Below are positions 22,649 through 35,126 of a stretch of 64,000 bases of DNA, in pieces (the stretch's first letter is position 1; each line of letters opens with the position of its first letter). Source of the stretch: Pleurotus djamor (lineage: Eukaryota; Basidiomycota; Agaricomycetes; Agaricales; Pleurotaceae); contig JAPEVF010000007.1 in the NCBI GenBank assembly GCA_029747585.1, positions 62,001 through 126,000 of the forward strand, in the 5' to 3' direction. The position numbers and the translations under genes are program-made. Below the pieces are notes generated by a model. That model worked only from the letters and a program-made list of their open reading frames with translations, ran no database searches and was not told the origin of the DNA.

Positions 22649-23975
22649 ATGGCGGTAAGGCAGGCTAATATTCCTGTCTTCTATCTCATACTCCACTCAC
22701 AGCGCGTTTAGACTTTCCGTTCCCGCCTGAAATATCTCGGTTCGTTGTTTCTGAGGTTGGGAGCCAAGACCGACGCCTCTTGCTCCCTCTTCTTTACGTT
22801 TCACGATCGGTACATTCTCTTGCAGTTCAATCTCTCTACGAAGGTCTTGTGATCGTGCCAGATCTTGACCCCGAATCCTTGCGAAATTTACAAGAGAAGT
22901 TTCCGATCACCCCATGGATCTCCGTCCCTGTCAGTCGAGCACCCCTCCTCCAATCATTTTTCTCCAGTACCGATGGGGCACATCTGGCGCGTCGCGTTAA
23001 AGCGCTTTATATACACCACGAGCCATTGGACTCAGTTCGTGAACCGCCCCACGCAGCTTTGGAAGCGGTGCAGAAACTGCTCCCGTACTTCACAAATCTC
23101 AAACATCTGTTCATTGAATCACTTCATGTTGGTCAAAGCACCTCACCTCTTTGGATAATAATCCCGCACTTCATTTCTCTGACGCATATTACCATCGGTT
23201 CCCGGTCTTTCGCGGCCGCCTTCTCAGTACTGCAACGGCATCCAACCCTCCGTGCTGCTGTTGTCTACATGGAGGCGGGCGGCACACCAGAGCCAGATAC
23301 CAACTTGCACCTACCAAATCTTCGCCTATACTCTGGACCCCCAACCTCATGGGAAGTAATTTTGAAAGCATCACCCAAGCTTGAAGCTCTGGACGATCAA
23401 GTTCGCTTTCATGAACTTGCACCACATGATGATCTGTATTCAAACATTCGCTTCATCAGCGTTGGAGTCTACTACGGTCAATTAACTCATCCTTCATTTT
23501 CGCGCCTCAAGAAACTGGAGTACCTCCGTGTATTCGTAATGGGTATGGGCGTAAGTTTTCTCGTTTGTGCGAGATTGAACCCCACTGAATTCTTTTCGTT
23601 TGCATCCGGGAATGTACATAGTATCCTCCTGAAGAGCTTGTTAGTGCGCTCAAAAGAATCCCTTCCCCTTCGCTCAAGTACATCTGCATCCTTACGCTCG
23701 AAGACAACACACCACTTGCCGCCAAAATTATCACGGACTCGCTCTTTACGGGCATCGCATCGCTCATGGTTGTAGATCTGACTATCACTAGACTAGCCAA
23801 CGATGAACCAATCATAGATGAGAGGTTTACACGAGATTCGCCTCCATATCAGATTCCTCAGCCACGACCTGATGTTTTTGGTCACTGGTGGCATGATATC
23901 CGGGATGAAGTTGAGGATATAGGTGTGTCAAATTCTTTGGTCGACTCTTCTCGCTTCTCGCTCGCGTGGCGTTAG
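22649..23975 (+). CDS. F-box-like / leucine-rich protein
   Basis: The main exon encodes FPFPPEISRFVVSEVGSQ and LLLPLLYVSRSVHSLAVQSL, the same F-box-like opening as the genes at 4-7 kb, followed by irregular leucine-rich segments. The best start is a 6-base exon, ATGGCG (22649-22654), joined by a 49 nt GTAAGG...ACAG intron to CGTTTAGAC. A second intron (about 23549-23622) joins VFVMGMG to YPPEELVSALKRIP. The C-terminus contains FGHWWHDIRDEVEDIG; the frame stops at 23975, or a GTGTGT intron adds a further short exon. It is probably an SCF ubiquitin-ligase adaptor. The downstream neighbour is a convergent P450 gene. Confidence 0.7.
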
Positions 23976-24316
23976 TCTGTTCAATCCTTTGTCATTTTCC
24001 GAATCCTTCACGGCTCGTGAATCATGATCAGACGCTGATGCCATGATTTCCAGTTTCCCAGAATAGCACCTCTGATTCCGGAAAAGCATGAGAGGATGGC
24101 GGCGGTTCGTGGTACTTACTATGGCAAGTAAAGAAGGGGTCGGGGACTGGGGTCGTCGAATGAATCATAGTGGATAGCGCGCTGAGCCTCAAGACGCTAG
24201 CGGGCCCTATCCGTACCCACTTCAATTCGTTGAGGGCCCTTGTGACAGGAGCCGATTATCAATATGGGCTATTTACTACAAAACTGTCGCTACCTCTACT
24301 CCTGATTGCCGTATCA

Positions 24317-26482
24317 TCAATCGTCGACCCGGTTTGAAATCAATTTTGTGCTATGCTCAGACCGCGGGGTAACTGAGCATTTGAACGGGCGGAGTTTCCT
24401 GGACGGTATGATCAGACGAGTTGAAAATTCCTCCATTCGGTGACGAAATCAGAAATCAAGACCTACGTGATAAGAATCGGCTCCAATTCAATCTCTGGGA
24501 TGATATCTTCCCCGAACTCGTCCTTCGCAGGTTGGATATCAAATACGCAGAGGGTCGATACCATGAAGATCCATACGGAATCCCATGCGAAGTACCTCCC
24601 AGGGCATTTGCTACGAAAGATCAAGACAATCAACGACGCCTGAACATACGTTAGACGATGCGAGCAGTGCTCACCGTCGACCGAAACCGAAGCCTAGCTC
24701 AACGATTTCGATGAGTTCCTTATTTAGCTGACCGGACTCATCGATGAATCGCTCGGGAATGAATTTCCCTGGGTTTGGGAATATCTCTGTGTCTTGAAAG
24801 ATGGACCTACATAAGTATTGACAAAGTAGACGTGAGCAAGCGGGAGCGTACTCCAGAGATGGAGGCTCGAGAAAAGAACGCACCACACGTTACAGCATAC
24901 GATGCTCCCTTTTGGGAGATGGTAGCCGTTATAAACATCGTCCTCTGTTGAAAGATGAAAGAATCCTAGATTTTAGGCGTGAGCATAAGCTCCAAGTCGC
25001 CGAAGAATTTTGAGGATACCATACCAAGGGGTAGAGCCGGCTGCCACCTAATGATCCAAGTTCAATTTAACCCAACGGTGGAAAAATGAAAACACGTACC
25101 TCAGAAGCTCCCAAACAACCGCCTGGGTGTATACCAGGGATGGAAGGTCATTAAATGTCGGAAGCCGGGAGTCTGGGTCTTCTCCAAGCACAGAGTCGAC
25201 TTCTTTTTGAGCCTTCCGTTGAACATCGGGGAAGAGGGTCATCGCCGCGAAGAAGGCTAGAAGAGGCGATTGGGTCGTATCAACACCAGCTAGTAATTTC
25301 ATTCAGCTTGTGTGGAACTTTCTTTTCTACCGCCGCACTAACCTGCATAAGCCATCGCTGCAACATCTTTCACAGTTTTCTCATGATTCGCATTTTCGGG
25401 GGCTTTAACTGCTCTGGATAGAGCGCGTGATACGGCACTAGTCTCGCCCTTTTTCTGTTAGATAGGCAAAATAGAAGCAGGTTTCGTAAGAGGGTGCGTT
25501 CAGTGCCTTGAACTTTCCATAAAACGAGGGATAAACTCACATGTAGCCTTACGGCTTCGTCGAACGGCGCGTTTATCATCACGATCGTATCCTTATGCGC
25601 CAGGTCTGCGTACTTCCGAAAGCCGGCTCCAGGGAACCACCGCGGGATGTATTGGAGGATTGGGAACGTGTCTACGAGGAAGGCCCCGTGTACGACAGCG
25701 TTGTCGAAATGCTCGACGCCGATTTCAGAACGCGCGATGTGGGGATCGTCATAGAGTTCAATCTCCATGCCATACGTGGATTCGATGATGGCTGCAGCCG
25801 TGGAACTATGGAGTGCTTGGTCAACGTTAATGACAGATCCGTAGAGTAACATGGTTAACGCACTACCGGACATGCTCGTAGAAGTCGCTGGGTGAAGCGA
25901 GAAGACGACAGAGAAATCGGTGAGAATGTTTGAGTTGGATGGGACGATGGTAGACCGCTTGCGATCGGTTAAACTCCTGCCAGAACACTCTTCGACGAGC
26001 CCGCCACACTTCACCGTATGGTGTCAGAGCCAAATTCCAGTCCCATCCCATCCTGAACTCGTTAAACACGGAGCTAAATGGTTGTAAAGGCTTGAGACGG
26101 CGTACAGTTTGTACAACATTGTACCGAGAGGTCTACTTGATGTCAAAGCTGATCTTCGGTTCAGAAGTTCGGTTGCGCTTGCGACCGAGCTCAAGACGAT
26201 GATGGGTTGGCCGAGGACGTTGAGGTATAGTACGTCCGTGCCTAGGTGTAGGCAGAAAAAAAATTGNACGGTCAATCGCGAGAAAAAACCAACAGATGCT
26301 CAACTATGTTCATCAGCCCATTTCCGGTACTTCACCCATTGGCGTTCAGTCGGCGCATCCAACAAGTTCCCGATGAGGGGATATCCAGTAGGACCAGGCG
26401 GGTATGGTCGGCGCACTCGATTGAGCCATTTGAAAAGTGCAGCCAGAAAAATTGTAACTGCTAGAATAACGAGAAAAGCCAT
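24317..26482 (-). CDS. cytochrome P450 monooxygenase 3
   Basis: A third P450, more diverged from the 12-18 kb pair. The anchor MAFLVILAVTIFLAALF is followed by YPPGPTGYPLIGNLL. Later come GEVWRARRRVFWQEF, HGAFLVDTFPILQYIPRWFPG, the I-helix box GVDTTQSPLLAFFAAM, the E-X-X-R helix VVWELLR, STEDDVYNGYHLPKGS, PERF and the heme loop FGFGRR-KCPGRYFAWDS, split by an intron at the same place as in the pair. The last exon (LRPFKCSVTPRSEH) stops at 24317. A single N at 26267 lies in or beside an intron near the second exon. No coding stop was found. A Lys replaces the usual Ile before CPGR, which is tolerated in the family. Substrate unknown. Confidence 0.88.
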
Positions 26483-28114
26483 CAGAAGATGGGAAGTAGG
26501 AGTTTAGGAGGATGAAAGTCGTACCTTATAAAAAGATTTGTGTGGGGCAAGGGCGGCGGACCTGTGTGTGAAATACATGCCATCTAATTGGTCGGTTTGC
26601 CCAAGAAAGCGAGCGGCTGCAGTCTCAGTGAGATAGTCGACTAGATAAGAGGTACATGGGAGAGGGCAGAACTCAAAGCTTAACACGATGGGCGCAAGGA
26701 CGGTCAGAATAACCAACATGGCAGCTCAATGCGTAAGAAAGAGAAGCCTGCGCAAGGTCGAAGCACTCCGATGAGGAATATTCTCAGACGTAATGCAAGA
26801 ACTCTGCTCTGAGACTGATGGTTGAAAGTGAAGTTATTCGGGTAAGAAGAAAAACGGAACTGTACTCTAAAGTGTATTGATCTGCGTAGTGACTGTGAGA
26901 ACTGAGTTTCTCACAGTTAGAAACCTGCGTTTGAGCGCCGAAAATCTTCCCCGGACACTTTGTTCGTTACATACCCCCTTCCTTTTGCAATACCGACTTT
27001 GACCTCCTCGGGTATCGAATCATTTGCTCTTACTGGATTGCTGGTTGCTGTGCTTACATCGACGAAGCCGAAACGCTCTAGGCTAGCCTAAGCGTTCCAC
27101 TCGATGGGTTCGGAGACTGTTCGCGTTCGCAGCGAGTCAGAGACAAGGAATGTAGAATCAGGCAGTTGACTTGGAGAGGAGAACGGCTCTCGCATGTGAG
27201 CAACATTCGTTGAATCCTAGTCCCATAAGACTTACTCATATTCTTAGGTCTTTACGAAGAAGCCCTCGGCCATAGCGCTGATGCTTTTCGTTGATCGCCA
27301 CGCGTTTCGACGCGTTTTCTCAATTGATTCAAGCGGATACGGTAAGGAACTAGCATCCTTCCTCATATTCGCTCATATTTACGCGTTCCAGACTTTGCGC
27401 CATCGGGGAAAAGGCGGCGTTCCCAAATTACAGCCCTTGCGCAACTCCTCCTGCGCCCTTGTTTCACGCACATGGAGGAGGATCAGGACGAATTATGGAC
27501 GAATTATCCGAACGTAATGGCGCGGTTAATGCTCTCGGTGAGTCCGGCTACTTTACCTGGTCGTGCTACCTTGACCTCACCTCCCAGTTCTCAGCTTTAT
27601 TACAGGCCCTTGCTCAGAGACCAATTTTGGAGACGGATCTAAGCCAAAGCGTTCATCGAGTCAACTACCATCCCCCTCACGCAATGACTGACTGCAACTA
27701 CAGGTGGTCTCGCAGCCATCGCTCGCCTGGGCCTTTTCATGAAATTTCCAGCATGTCGCTCCCGCAAACCCCGGGGTCAACATGGCCTTGCTATCACTAA
27801 ACCAATCCCCTTACAACATGGAATACGCGTCAAGTAGTCATTGATACAGTCCTCATCGATGATCACCTGCATCCCTACCCGTCAACGTCTTCGCAAAATA
27901 TCCTGGACCCACAACATACCAATTATGGTAATTACTGCTTCTGCATGTCGGAAAGGGATGTATAACTTTAATCATAACGNCGGATCCGGCTCTCCATTCT
28001 CATGCATGGGAACTCTCCCACACTGATACTCAGTATCGACCACGACCATCGTTCTTCCCCATCCATCCGCCAACTGGATGGTCCTCGCACTGACATCAAC
28101 GTCAAGCTTTGGCC
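26483..28114. other. divergent intergenic region
   Basis: A shared upstream region between the minus-strand P450 and the plus-strand coiled-coil gene. A hydrophobic 71-residue frame (26504-26719, minus) lies directly before the P450 start. Frames at 27281-27800 show no family. An N occurs at 27980. Regulatory sites cannot be assigned by eye. Confidence 0.35.
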
Positions 28115-30744
28115 ATGTCGACTGACGTCCATCCCAAACGAGAACTCGAAAACCCGCCTTACGCGTACGAAGAATCTACAACTTCGTCACCTGCGCCAAA
28201 TCCAAGCGCTTCGACACAACCTTTACTTTCTACCGACGCCCCCGCCTCTACCAATGTTCCCCAAGCAACCCAAGATATCCAAGCATCCACTCCGCAACCG
28301 CAACCGCTACAATCGACACCACCACTTCCTCGCCTGTCATCTTCATCCTTGTCCCCAAACAAAACGACTACCAATTCTCCACCTCCTCTCAAAAAGGAAA
28401 TCGCCTCCCTCCTTGCCTCTCTAGACAAGCAGAACAAAGAAGTAGCGCGTTTGAAGAAGGAGCTTGGTCACAGAAAGGGCGTTCAGACTAGGGAGAAAGA
28501 CGCTCGGGAGAAGGAACGAGAGAAGATCTTGCAATATGTGCTTGATTTGGAACAGGTCGCGGGAATGAGCGGGAAGAGGCGCACCGGGCGTAGCAACGAT
28601 TCCAGCGACGACGATGATAGCGTTGATGACGAAGACTTCATGCAGGAAGAGGATGGGAAAGGACCGAATGCGTCGATGAAGACCATCTCCACGCACTTCG
28701 AGCTCCTCGAGTCGTTCATTGCATCGCTCGTTGCTCGGAAGAAATCCCTCAAGGCCGAAGTTCGTGACCTAGACAAGAATAGCCGAGATGTGGAGGAGAC
28801 GTTGAAGAAGCGCGACGCCCAGATTCGGATTCTGGAGATGGAGGAGCAGTTCAGGTTGAAGGAGTGGCAGGAGAAAGGGGATCAGTGGATCGCAACGAAA
28901 GCAAGGTTGAATGGGCAGAAGAACATTGCGGATATGACGCTGCAGGTTCGTCTTCTCTTTCCTCCTCGCCCTCCTCTTCGACGACCCAGTATCTGTCGTG
29001 CGATGAGCTCTGTTTGTACTAACGACTCTTTGTAGGTTATGAGAAAAGAGAAAGACGAGCTCGGGCAGCAGCTCATTGACCTCAGAGCCGTTCATGAATG
29101 CGTCTTGAGGGATCTTCAAGTTTTCAAAGACAACCAAACACAGAAACCCACCGCAACCGACACCTCCATACAAACCGACCCCGATCCTGTTCCTTCCCGC
29201 ACCAGCACCAACACCAGCACCATTGACCCTTCCACCTCCACCACCTCCATTCCTACCGCCGGCTCCTCCGCAAATCCCATCGTCGTTGACGAAATTCAAT
29301 CCATTGCTGCTATACAACGACGCTTCTCCGAGCTGAACGAGACTCTGATGGGACCCTTGACGCGAGCATCGCAGCGAGCTGAGCAAGCTGAGCAGGCGAA
29401 GGAGGAACTAGCCCGACAGGTAGCGGTGCTGGTTGAGGAGAAGGATGCCGTCGAGAAGATGGTCGACGAGCTCAAGGCGGAGATGGTAGCAGTGGGGGCA
29501 AAAGAGAAGGAAGCTCGGGTTGGGTTAGAGAACGAATGGAAGGAACGTTTGCGAAAGCAGGTAGATGAGAGCACGGAGTCTCAGCGCAAGCTTGAGAGCT
29601 CTCTTGACGATGTGAAGAGGAAGTTGGAGAAAGCGCAGGACACCTGCGGGAAGCTCCATGTGGAGAAGGAGCAGATCCGAGCTAGGTTGACAGAGGAAAA
29701 GGCCACTCGCTCAAGGCTTGAAAAGGCGGAAGAAGCCAGGATACGGAGTCTTCGCGAACGTGAGGACATCCTCCAGGAATTCAACAAAACCACAGAGGAT
29801 CGCGTCCGACGTGAGCTCGAACAAGAGCGAGCGGCGATCCAGGAGTATTTGAAGAAGGAGAGGGTGCTGCTGGAGAAGGAAAGGATCTTGCTGAACTCGG
29901 AGGTTTGGGAGGAGAAGGAGTGCTTGAAGAAACGGAAGCGTGCTTTGGAAGAGGCAGAGGAGGACGGGAGGATGGACATGGCGAAGAAACACAGGACCAT
30001 TCGGGCGAATTCGACACCATCTTGTGCAGAAGCGTTGACGTCGCCAAACGTGGATGGTGTTAGCTCAAGTGGTATTACTCCCACTCCAGCTAGCCCCCAT
30101 CCCCGGGACTCTCCTCCTGTCGTTGACGATACCCCGCTTGGAGGTAAGCTCGACGCCCTCTTTCCTTTTCGTCTCTGACATATATACATGAACCCTTCAG
30201 GTTCCCCAGGCTTGGAAAGTAGCTCGAGCGCACATAATGTCACGCAGTGGAAAAAGCTCCTCGAAACGAAATTCCTCGATCCCGCGCATCCGTTACAAGA
30301 AAAGGTCAGGTTCGGACCCCTTCTCTCATGATGTCTTTGAACCAACCCACCTTACCTATCACATAGGACGTGCCCAGCATGAAAGCCCTCTTCAAGACTC
30401 TTGAAGACTACACTCAGATGACGGCAGAGGACCTCGAAGTCTCGGGTATCATCCCCGTCATGGAGAACGTCATGAGGACTCAGTCACCAGCACACGGCTG
30501 CCTCCTTTTGGGTATACCCACATTTGCAAGTCGGGCGTGGTTTTTGTCGAAGAGTTGGAGAAGCTTGCTAGCTGGTGGAGGGAGCCAAGCTCGTGGTGAA
30601 AATAGTACAGCATCCGCAAACTCGCTGTCGCTTGGTACAAGTTTACCTTCGACAAGTACGCCGATACCGCAGTCAGTATCAACACCAATGCTTCCGTTGG
30701 GTTCTGAGCACCCTTCGCCAATGGCGAGTGTGGTGGCTCAATGA
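28115..30744 (+). CDS. coiled-coil protein with TFIIS-N/Med26-like C-terminal domain
   Basis: The start is the ATG at 28115 (MSTDVHPKRELENPPY). In order: a Ser/Pro/Thr/Gln-rich N-terminus (about 1-95), a basic helix, an acidic patch (SSDDDDSVDDEDF, about 165), a first coiled coil, a Thr/Ser-rich linker, and a second long coiled coil with ERVLLEKERILL-type repeats. A Lys/Arg cluster (KKRKRALEE) could serve in nuclear import. After two further introns the C-terminus reads WKKLLETKFLDP, MKALFKTLEDYTQMTAEDLE, SGIIPVMENVMR and SRAWFLSKSWRSLL. This matches the helical pattern of the TFIIS N-terminal/Med26 domain and aligns with the end of the gene at 33.1 kb. A nuclear, transcription-linked scaffold is an inference. 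No enzyme motif is seen. Confidence 0.7.
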
Positions 30745-31335
30745 TGAAATCAGAGCTGTGGCCTACCTTCAATTTTATGGATGTTTTTGTGTGTATTCGA
30801 ACTTATAAACCCGATTTGTTACACTCAACTGCCCAATTGCGACCTGGATGACAGGATGTCCTAGTTTTCGCTTCCATGGCTCATCATTTGTCGCATCCGT
30901 TGCGTTTGGCCATTACCAATGCCATGTGGCCCATGTCTGAGGCATTTATGCGTCAAGTCTCGACCTGTCCAAACATAAACGGACCTCGGTACGGCGTCTA
31001 TCATCATATCACCTCTCCTGGAAACCCAACCACCACCCGATCGTTGATTCTTGCCATACTGGATTTGCATTCTTGGCACGTCCGTGACCAATACAAGCCT
31101 GCTTCATGCTTGGTGACTTGTCGTCGATGCTTAACGTCAAGCTACCATTGAGGAACTCTTTCTGTCTCGCTGCAGGGTAACTCGTCAAGGACCCTTTCGC
31201 CTTATTCATCCATTCCCCTCTTGATTATTAATACCATGTTCCCTGGTACCNTTTTTATGGCGCGTTCGTCCTGTCTTTCTTCCCCGCTTCCCCGCTTCCC
31301 CATACTTACATTCTATCCCAGCGACCCTTGAATCA
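30745..31335. other. intergenic
   Basis: Holds the 3' flank of the coiled-coil gene and the promoter of the reductase gene. There is an N at 31251. No gene is recognised. Confidence 0.4.
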
Positions 31336-32731
31336 ATGCCAACAGTTCCTCCCGGAGGCAAAGTCCTCGTTACAGGCATAACCGGCTTCATCGCATGTTG
31401 GGTCGCCAAGACGCTTCTTGAACGAGGCTACTCTGTTCGAGGAACGGCTCGATCGGAGGCAAGAGCGAAGTTTGTAAGGGAGCTGTTCGCGTTGTATGGG
31501 GAGGCGTTGGAGATTGTGATCGTGGAAGATATCGCGAAGGTATGTGCCCGTCCTGGTGGCGTGTTGATCAACGGCCCAACGAGATTTTGATTGCTAGGAA
31601 GGCGCATTTGATGAGGCTGTCAAAGGCGTCGACGGTGTCGAACATATTGCTTCACCTGCCCATGTTACGGCGCAAGACCCAAAAGGTTTGCTATCCTTGC
31701 GTTCTTTCTAGCTAGTGGACGCTCATTTGACGCGTTTTACGCGTCCAGAAATCATAGATCCCGCGGTCAATGGGACCTTGGGTATCCTGCACAGTATACA
31801 CAAGCATAAGTAAGCGAACCATGCCCTCGTTTCTCCCTGTATTGAGACCTAATCATGATCACCGTAGTCCAACACTCAAGCGTGTCGTGATTACATCCTC
31901 CTGCGCCGCGGTTCTTGAGCTGTTTCCAGATCCCAAAGTATTCTCAGAGAGTGACTGGAATTTGCAAGCGATCAAGGAAGTAGAAAAGAAGGGTGCCAAT
32001 GCGGACGGGATGACAAAGTATCGCGCGTCGAAGACGTTGTCTGAGAAAGGTATTTATCAACCTTTTCTCAGTAGACGTCGAACTAAGTATATCCAGCCGC
32101 ATGGGAATTCGTCAACACGTACAAGGATAAAATCACTTGGGACCTTACCGTGTTGAACCCACCATTCGTATGATCTTTGTCCCGTTCTTCACTACCTTTC
32201 CGAACAGGCATGATGCAGGTCTTCGGTCCAGTCATACATGAAGCTGCCACCCGTGAACACCTCAACTCCTCTTCCGCGGCGATCCTACGGATCCTCTTGA
32301 CACCATCGGATGCACCTACGGCTTTACCTCCAGGCGTCTTAAAGTCCACTGGGTCCTGTTGGGTGGACGTTAGGGATCTCGCTGAAGCTCACGTTCGAGC
32401 CCTTGAAATCCCCGAGGCTGGAAGTGAACGGGTCATTATTAGTGCTGGGCCGTATGTCTGGCAGGATTGGCGCAAGTTCATTCACCTTTATCATCTCTAC
32501 CGCTTGATTGACCGTTACCCAGTCGATGCGGCGAATACGCTCACTCCACCCGTCAGTCTCCCCGGTGAACTCAAGGTCACGGGTGGTGTTCCTGGTAGCG
32601 GAGCAGGAGCGACCCATAAAATCGTATTCGACAATTCGAAGGCTGCAAAGGTGTTCGGATTGAGGTACCATACTATGCAGGAAACTGTAAGAAGCGTCTT
32701 GGATGATATTCGACGCAGGGGTTGGTCTTGA
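31336..32731 (+). CDS. NAD(P)-dependent extended short-chain reductase (DFR/Gre2-like)
   Basis: An extended SDR of the dihydroflavonol-4-reductase/methylglyoxal-reductase type. The Rossmann nucleotide site is VLVTGITGFIACWVA (about residues 10-24), and RGTARS is the typical cofactor-selecting stretch. VVITSSCAAV holds the catalytic Ser, and YRASK gives the Tyr/Lys pair. DLTVLNPPF and CWVDVRDLAEAHVRALE are family markers. It would reduce a ketone or aldehyde in the cytosol. Six or more short introns are needed. The last one (32472-32522) appears to be a 51 nt GC-AG intron: removing it restores WQDWLDAANTLTPP, the normal family sequence. The gene ends DDIRRRGWS. It lies between two related coiled-coil genes. 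The substrate is unknown. Confidence 0.88.
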
Positions 32732-33115
32732 TAACACGGATTGGATGCGATGTAAGTGACATAGGTCTCGAGAAGTAGTGCTATGGAATCTGCGGCAAGA
32801 TATGAATTCGAAGACGAAGTAAGTACCGTAGAATCAGGTAGGTTTCGAGTGGGAGTGGTATATACGTAGATGAGCAATGGTATGTGAAACGTACACATAG
32901 ATACTATCATACTAAGTGGTAAGGCATGAAGGGAAAGAGGAGAGCTACACCAGTAGATCCGTCGTAGAGAGAGAGTACACCGCGCATCCGCACGGCCTCA
33001 ATGGCGGGGAGCTCTGCACTCAGGATAGAAATGAGACCTTGGGAGAAGGCATGGGTTGTTAAACGAACTCACCAACAACGAAGGAGTAGTGTTCTGGGAA
33101 CAACACAGTCTTATC
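32732..33115. other. convergent intergenic spacer
   Basis: A 3'-to-3' spacer between the reductase and the minus-strand coiled-coil gene. No structure of note. Confidence 0.4.
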
Positions 33116-34940
33116 CTATGCTTGTTTGGACTGCTTCTCTCCCTCATCCCAAGAAGCCTGCCATCGCCTGATGAGGGCCTTTGCTCTGTCACAGAGCTTG
33201 AACTCCTTGTGAATGCTGTCCGGCTGAACAATAGAGATGACGCGCAGGGTCTGAAAGATGCCGGACGTCTTGAGGGCTTTGTAAGTCATGGGGAAAATGT
33301 GAGAGTATGATTCTATTTCATGGAAAACTTTGTCAAGCAAGCGCATATCCTCCTGATTTTCATGTGAGTGACAAAGTCAGAGAGGAGGGCAGGGAACAAA
33401 CGTAGAAAGTCTTGGATTGCTGGTTGAAAAAGATGGCCCTGAGTGAGGTGTCCCACTTTTGTAATCGTAACGGTTGAGCCTCTCGGGCTTCCGATTTTAA
33501 CAAGGAATTCAACTCCTTGAGTTTTCGTAGCTCCAATTCAAGGGTTGACTTGCTTGTGATCAGGGACCGGTGCGCTTGCTCGGCCGCAGCGGTAAGCTCT
33601 TTTTGTGCGTCCAGTTGCGTACTAGCAGTCTGTAGTAGTATAAAAGCTTGTTCCTTCTCATGGATCAAGGTGGCCTTCTTTCCCCTTAATGATTGAACTT
33701 GTATAGTGAGGTCGTCTGCAGCCTTCTGCGCCGCGTATCTTTGGAGGTGGGCGGTCGCGATGCGCTCCAAGAAAACCTTGTTATCGGCGGCGTTCTGCCC
33801 AATGACGTCCTCGAGACGTTTTGATAGGTCGTCCTTCTCCTTGACTGTGGCATTCAACACCGAGCGGGTGTGCTCGAGGCGCGTAATGAGATCATCCCTT
33901 TCCTTGATTACGAAAGAATGCTGTGAAGTCGCCTGCTGAAGTTGCTTGACAAGTTCGATGTTCTCCGTTGTGACCGAATCTTTTTCGAGGGAAGACTTTT
34001 GAAGGTCTTCAAGAGTGCGAGCTTTCTCCGCGAGGATATTCTCCTTCTCCTTAGCCAGTTCATCTCTCTCAAATTCAACCTCACGAAGACGGGAGGAAAG
34101 TTGCGTCTTCTCGTTGAAGATAACGTCCCTCTGAAGAGAGGCATGCTCGAGAAGACCCTTGACGCTGTCTATTTCTCCAGTCGTGGTGTCCCTCTGGGTC
34201 TCCACATCTCTGAGTCGTTGCTTGAGTTCCTCCTTCTCCAACACCGCAGCGTCCCTCTCCAACGTGATGTCACGGCGGCGCGCGACTTCGGCAGTGAGAT
34301 CATTTTTGGTACGATTGCATTCGACAATGAGAGTATTGCTGAGTTCAGAGAGCTGATGAGAAAGGTACCGAAAGGAAAATTCGACGCCTTGGATGGCTTC
34401 CCCGGGAACTGTGGCAGAAGGAGCAGATATACCCGCAGGTATGATTCTTCCATGGGTGGAGGTACTAGATACGTCGCTATTGGACGCATCGTCACATAAA
34501 ATGGATGCATTCACAGCGGAATGGTTGGCGGGAGCCATAGCTGATCTAGGCGGCGCCGACTCGGCTGAGGAGATAGCGTCTATTTCCACTAACTCTGTCT
34601 CCGTCGACGGCTGCAGGACTTTGCAGGGACTCGGTATGTCTTCAATATCAGATATTTCCTCTTCTTCCTCTTCTCCTTCTATATCATCCCAGTCTTCATC
34701 AGAATTCTCAGCATCAAAGCTAACACAGAGAGCATCTTCTCTGTCGACCAAGACACATACNGCGCTCTGGAGAGCCAAGACACGCGTCGAAATTGCTTTC
34801 CATGTAAGAGAAGCTTCCTGGCAGGATAACGACTCGGCGTCGCTGAGATCTGACTTCAATAAGGCTTCCAAAGCGGCTAGTCCATCGGAGACCTTGCTGC
34901 GAATGTCGTGGTTCAGAGTGGGGGTATGAATAGAGGTCAT
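33116..34940 (-). CDS. coiled-coil protein with TFIIS-N/Med26-like C-terminal domain, paralogue
   Basis: One long exon (about 33403-34940) plus a last exon ending at 33116, joined by a GTTTGT...TCAG intron. In order: a short helical N-terminus, an acidic run (DAENSDEDWDD and GEEEEEE, about residues 75-100), a Ser-rich linker, then about 300 residues of coiled coil with repeats such as RLREVEFERDELAKEKENI. The C-terminal domain reads WDTSLRAIFFNQQSKTFY, EDMRLLDKVFHEIESY, MTYKALKTSGIFQTLR and CDRAKALIRRWQASW. The last motif is the hallmark end of TFIIS-N/Med26 domains. The C-terminus aligns along its length with the 28.1 kb gene, giving the same architecture in opposite orientation. An N at 34761 leaves one residue unread. 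The nuclear role is inferred. Confidence 0.72.
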
Positions 34941-35126
34941 AAGTAAGCTGTCGATTTTTCAAGATTTTGGAGTTCCAAAACCTTTTTACACGTGTTGTTT
35001 GGTGTGAAGGTGCTGAGCAGTGTGCTGGGTGCGTGCTGGTCCCCTCGAAAGGACTTTACGGACACGATTCAGGGGTGTCAACCCAGCTTGACACCTCCTG
35101 TCACCTCGCGGACGATCTTTACTCTG

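Noticed and set aside
26504..26719. 71-codon hydrophobic frame directly upstream of P450 3
   Set aside because: No family match is recognised, and the P450 already has its own anchor and start at 26482. It may be an upstream leader frame only.
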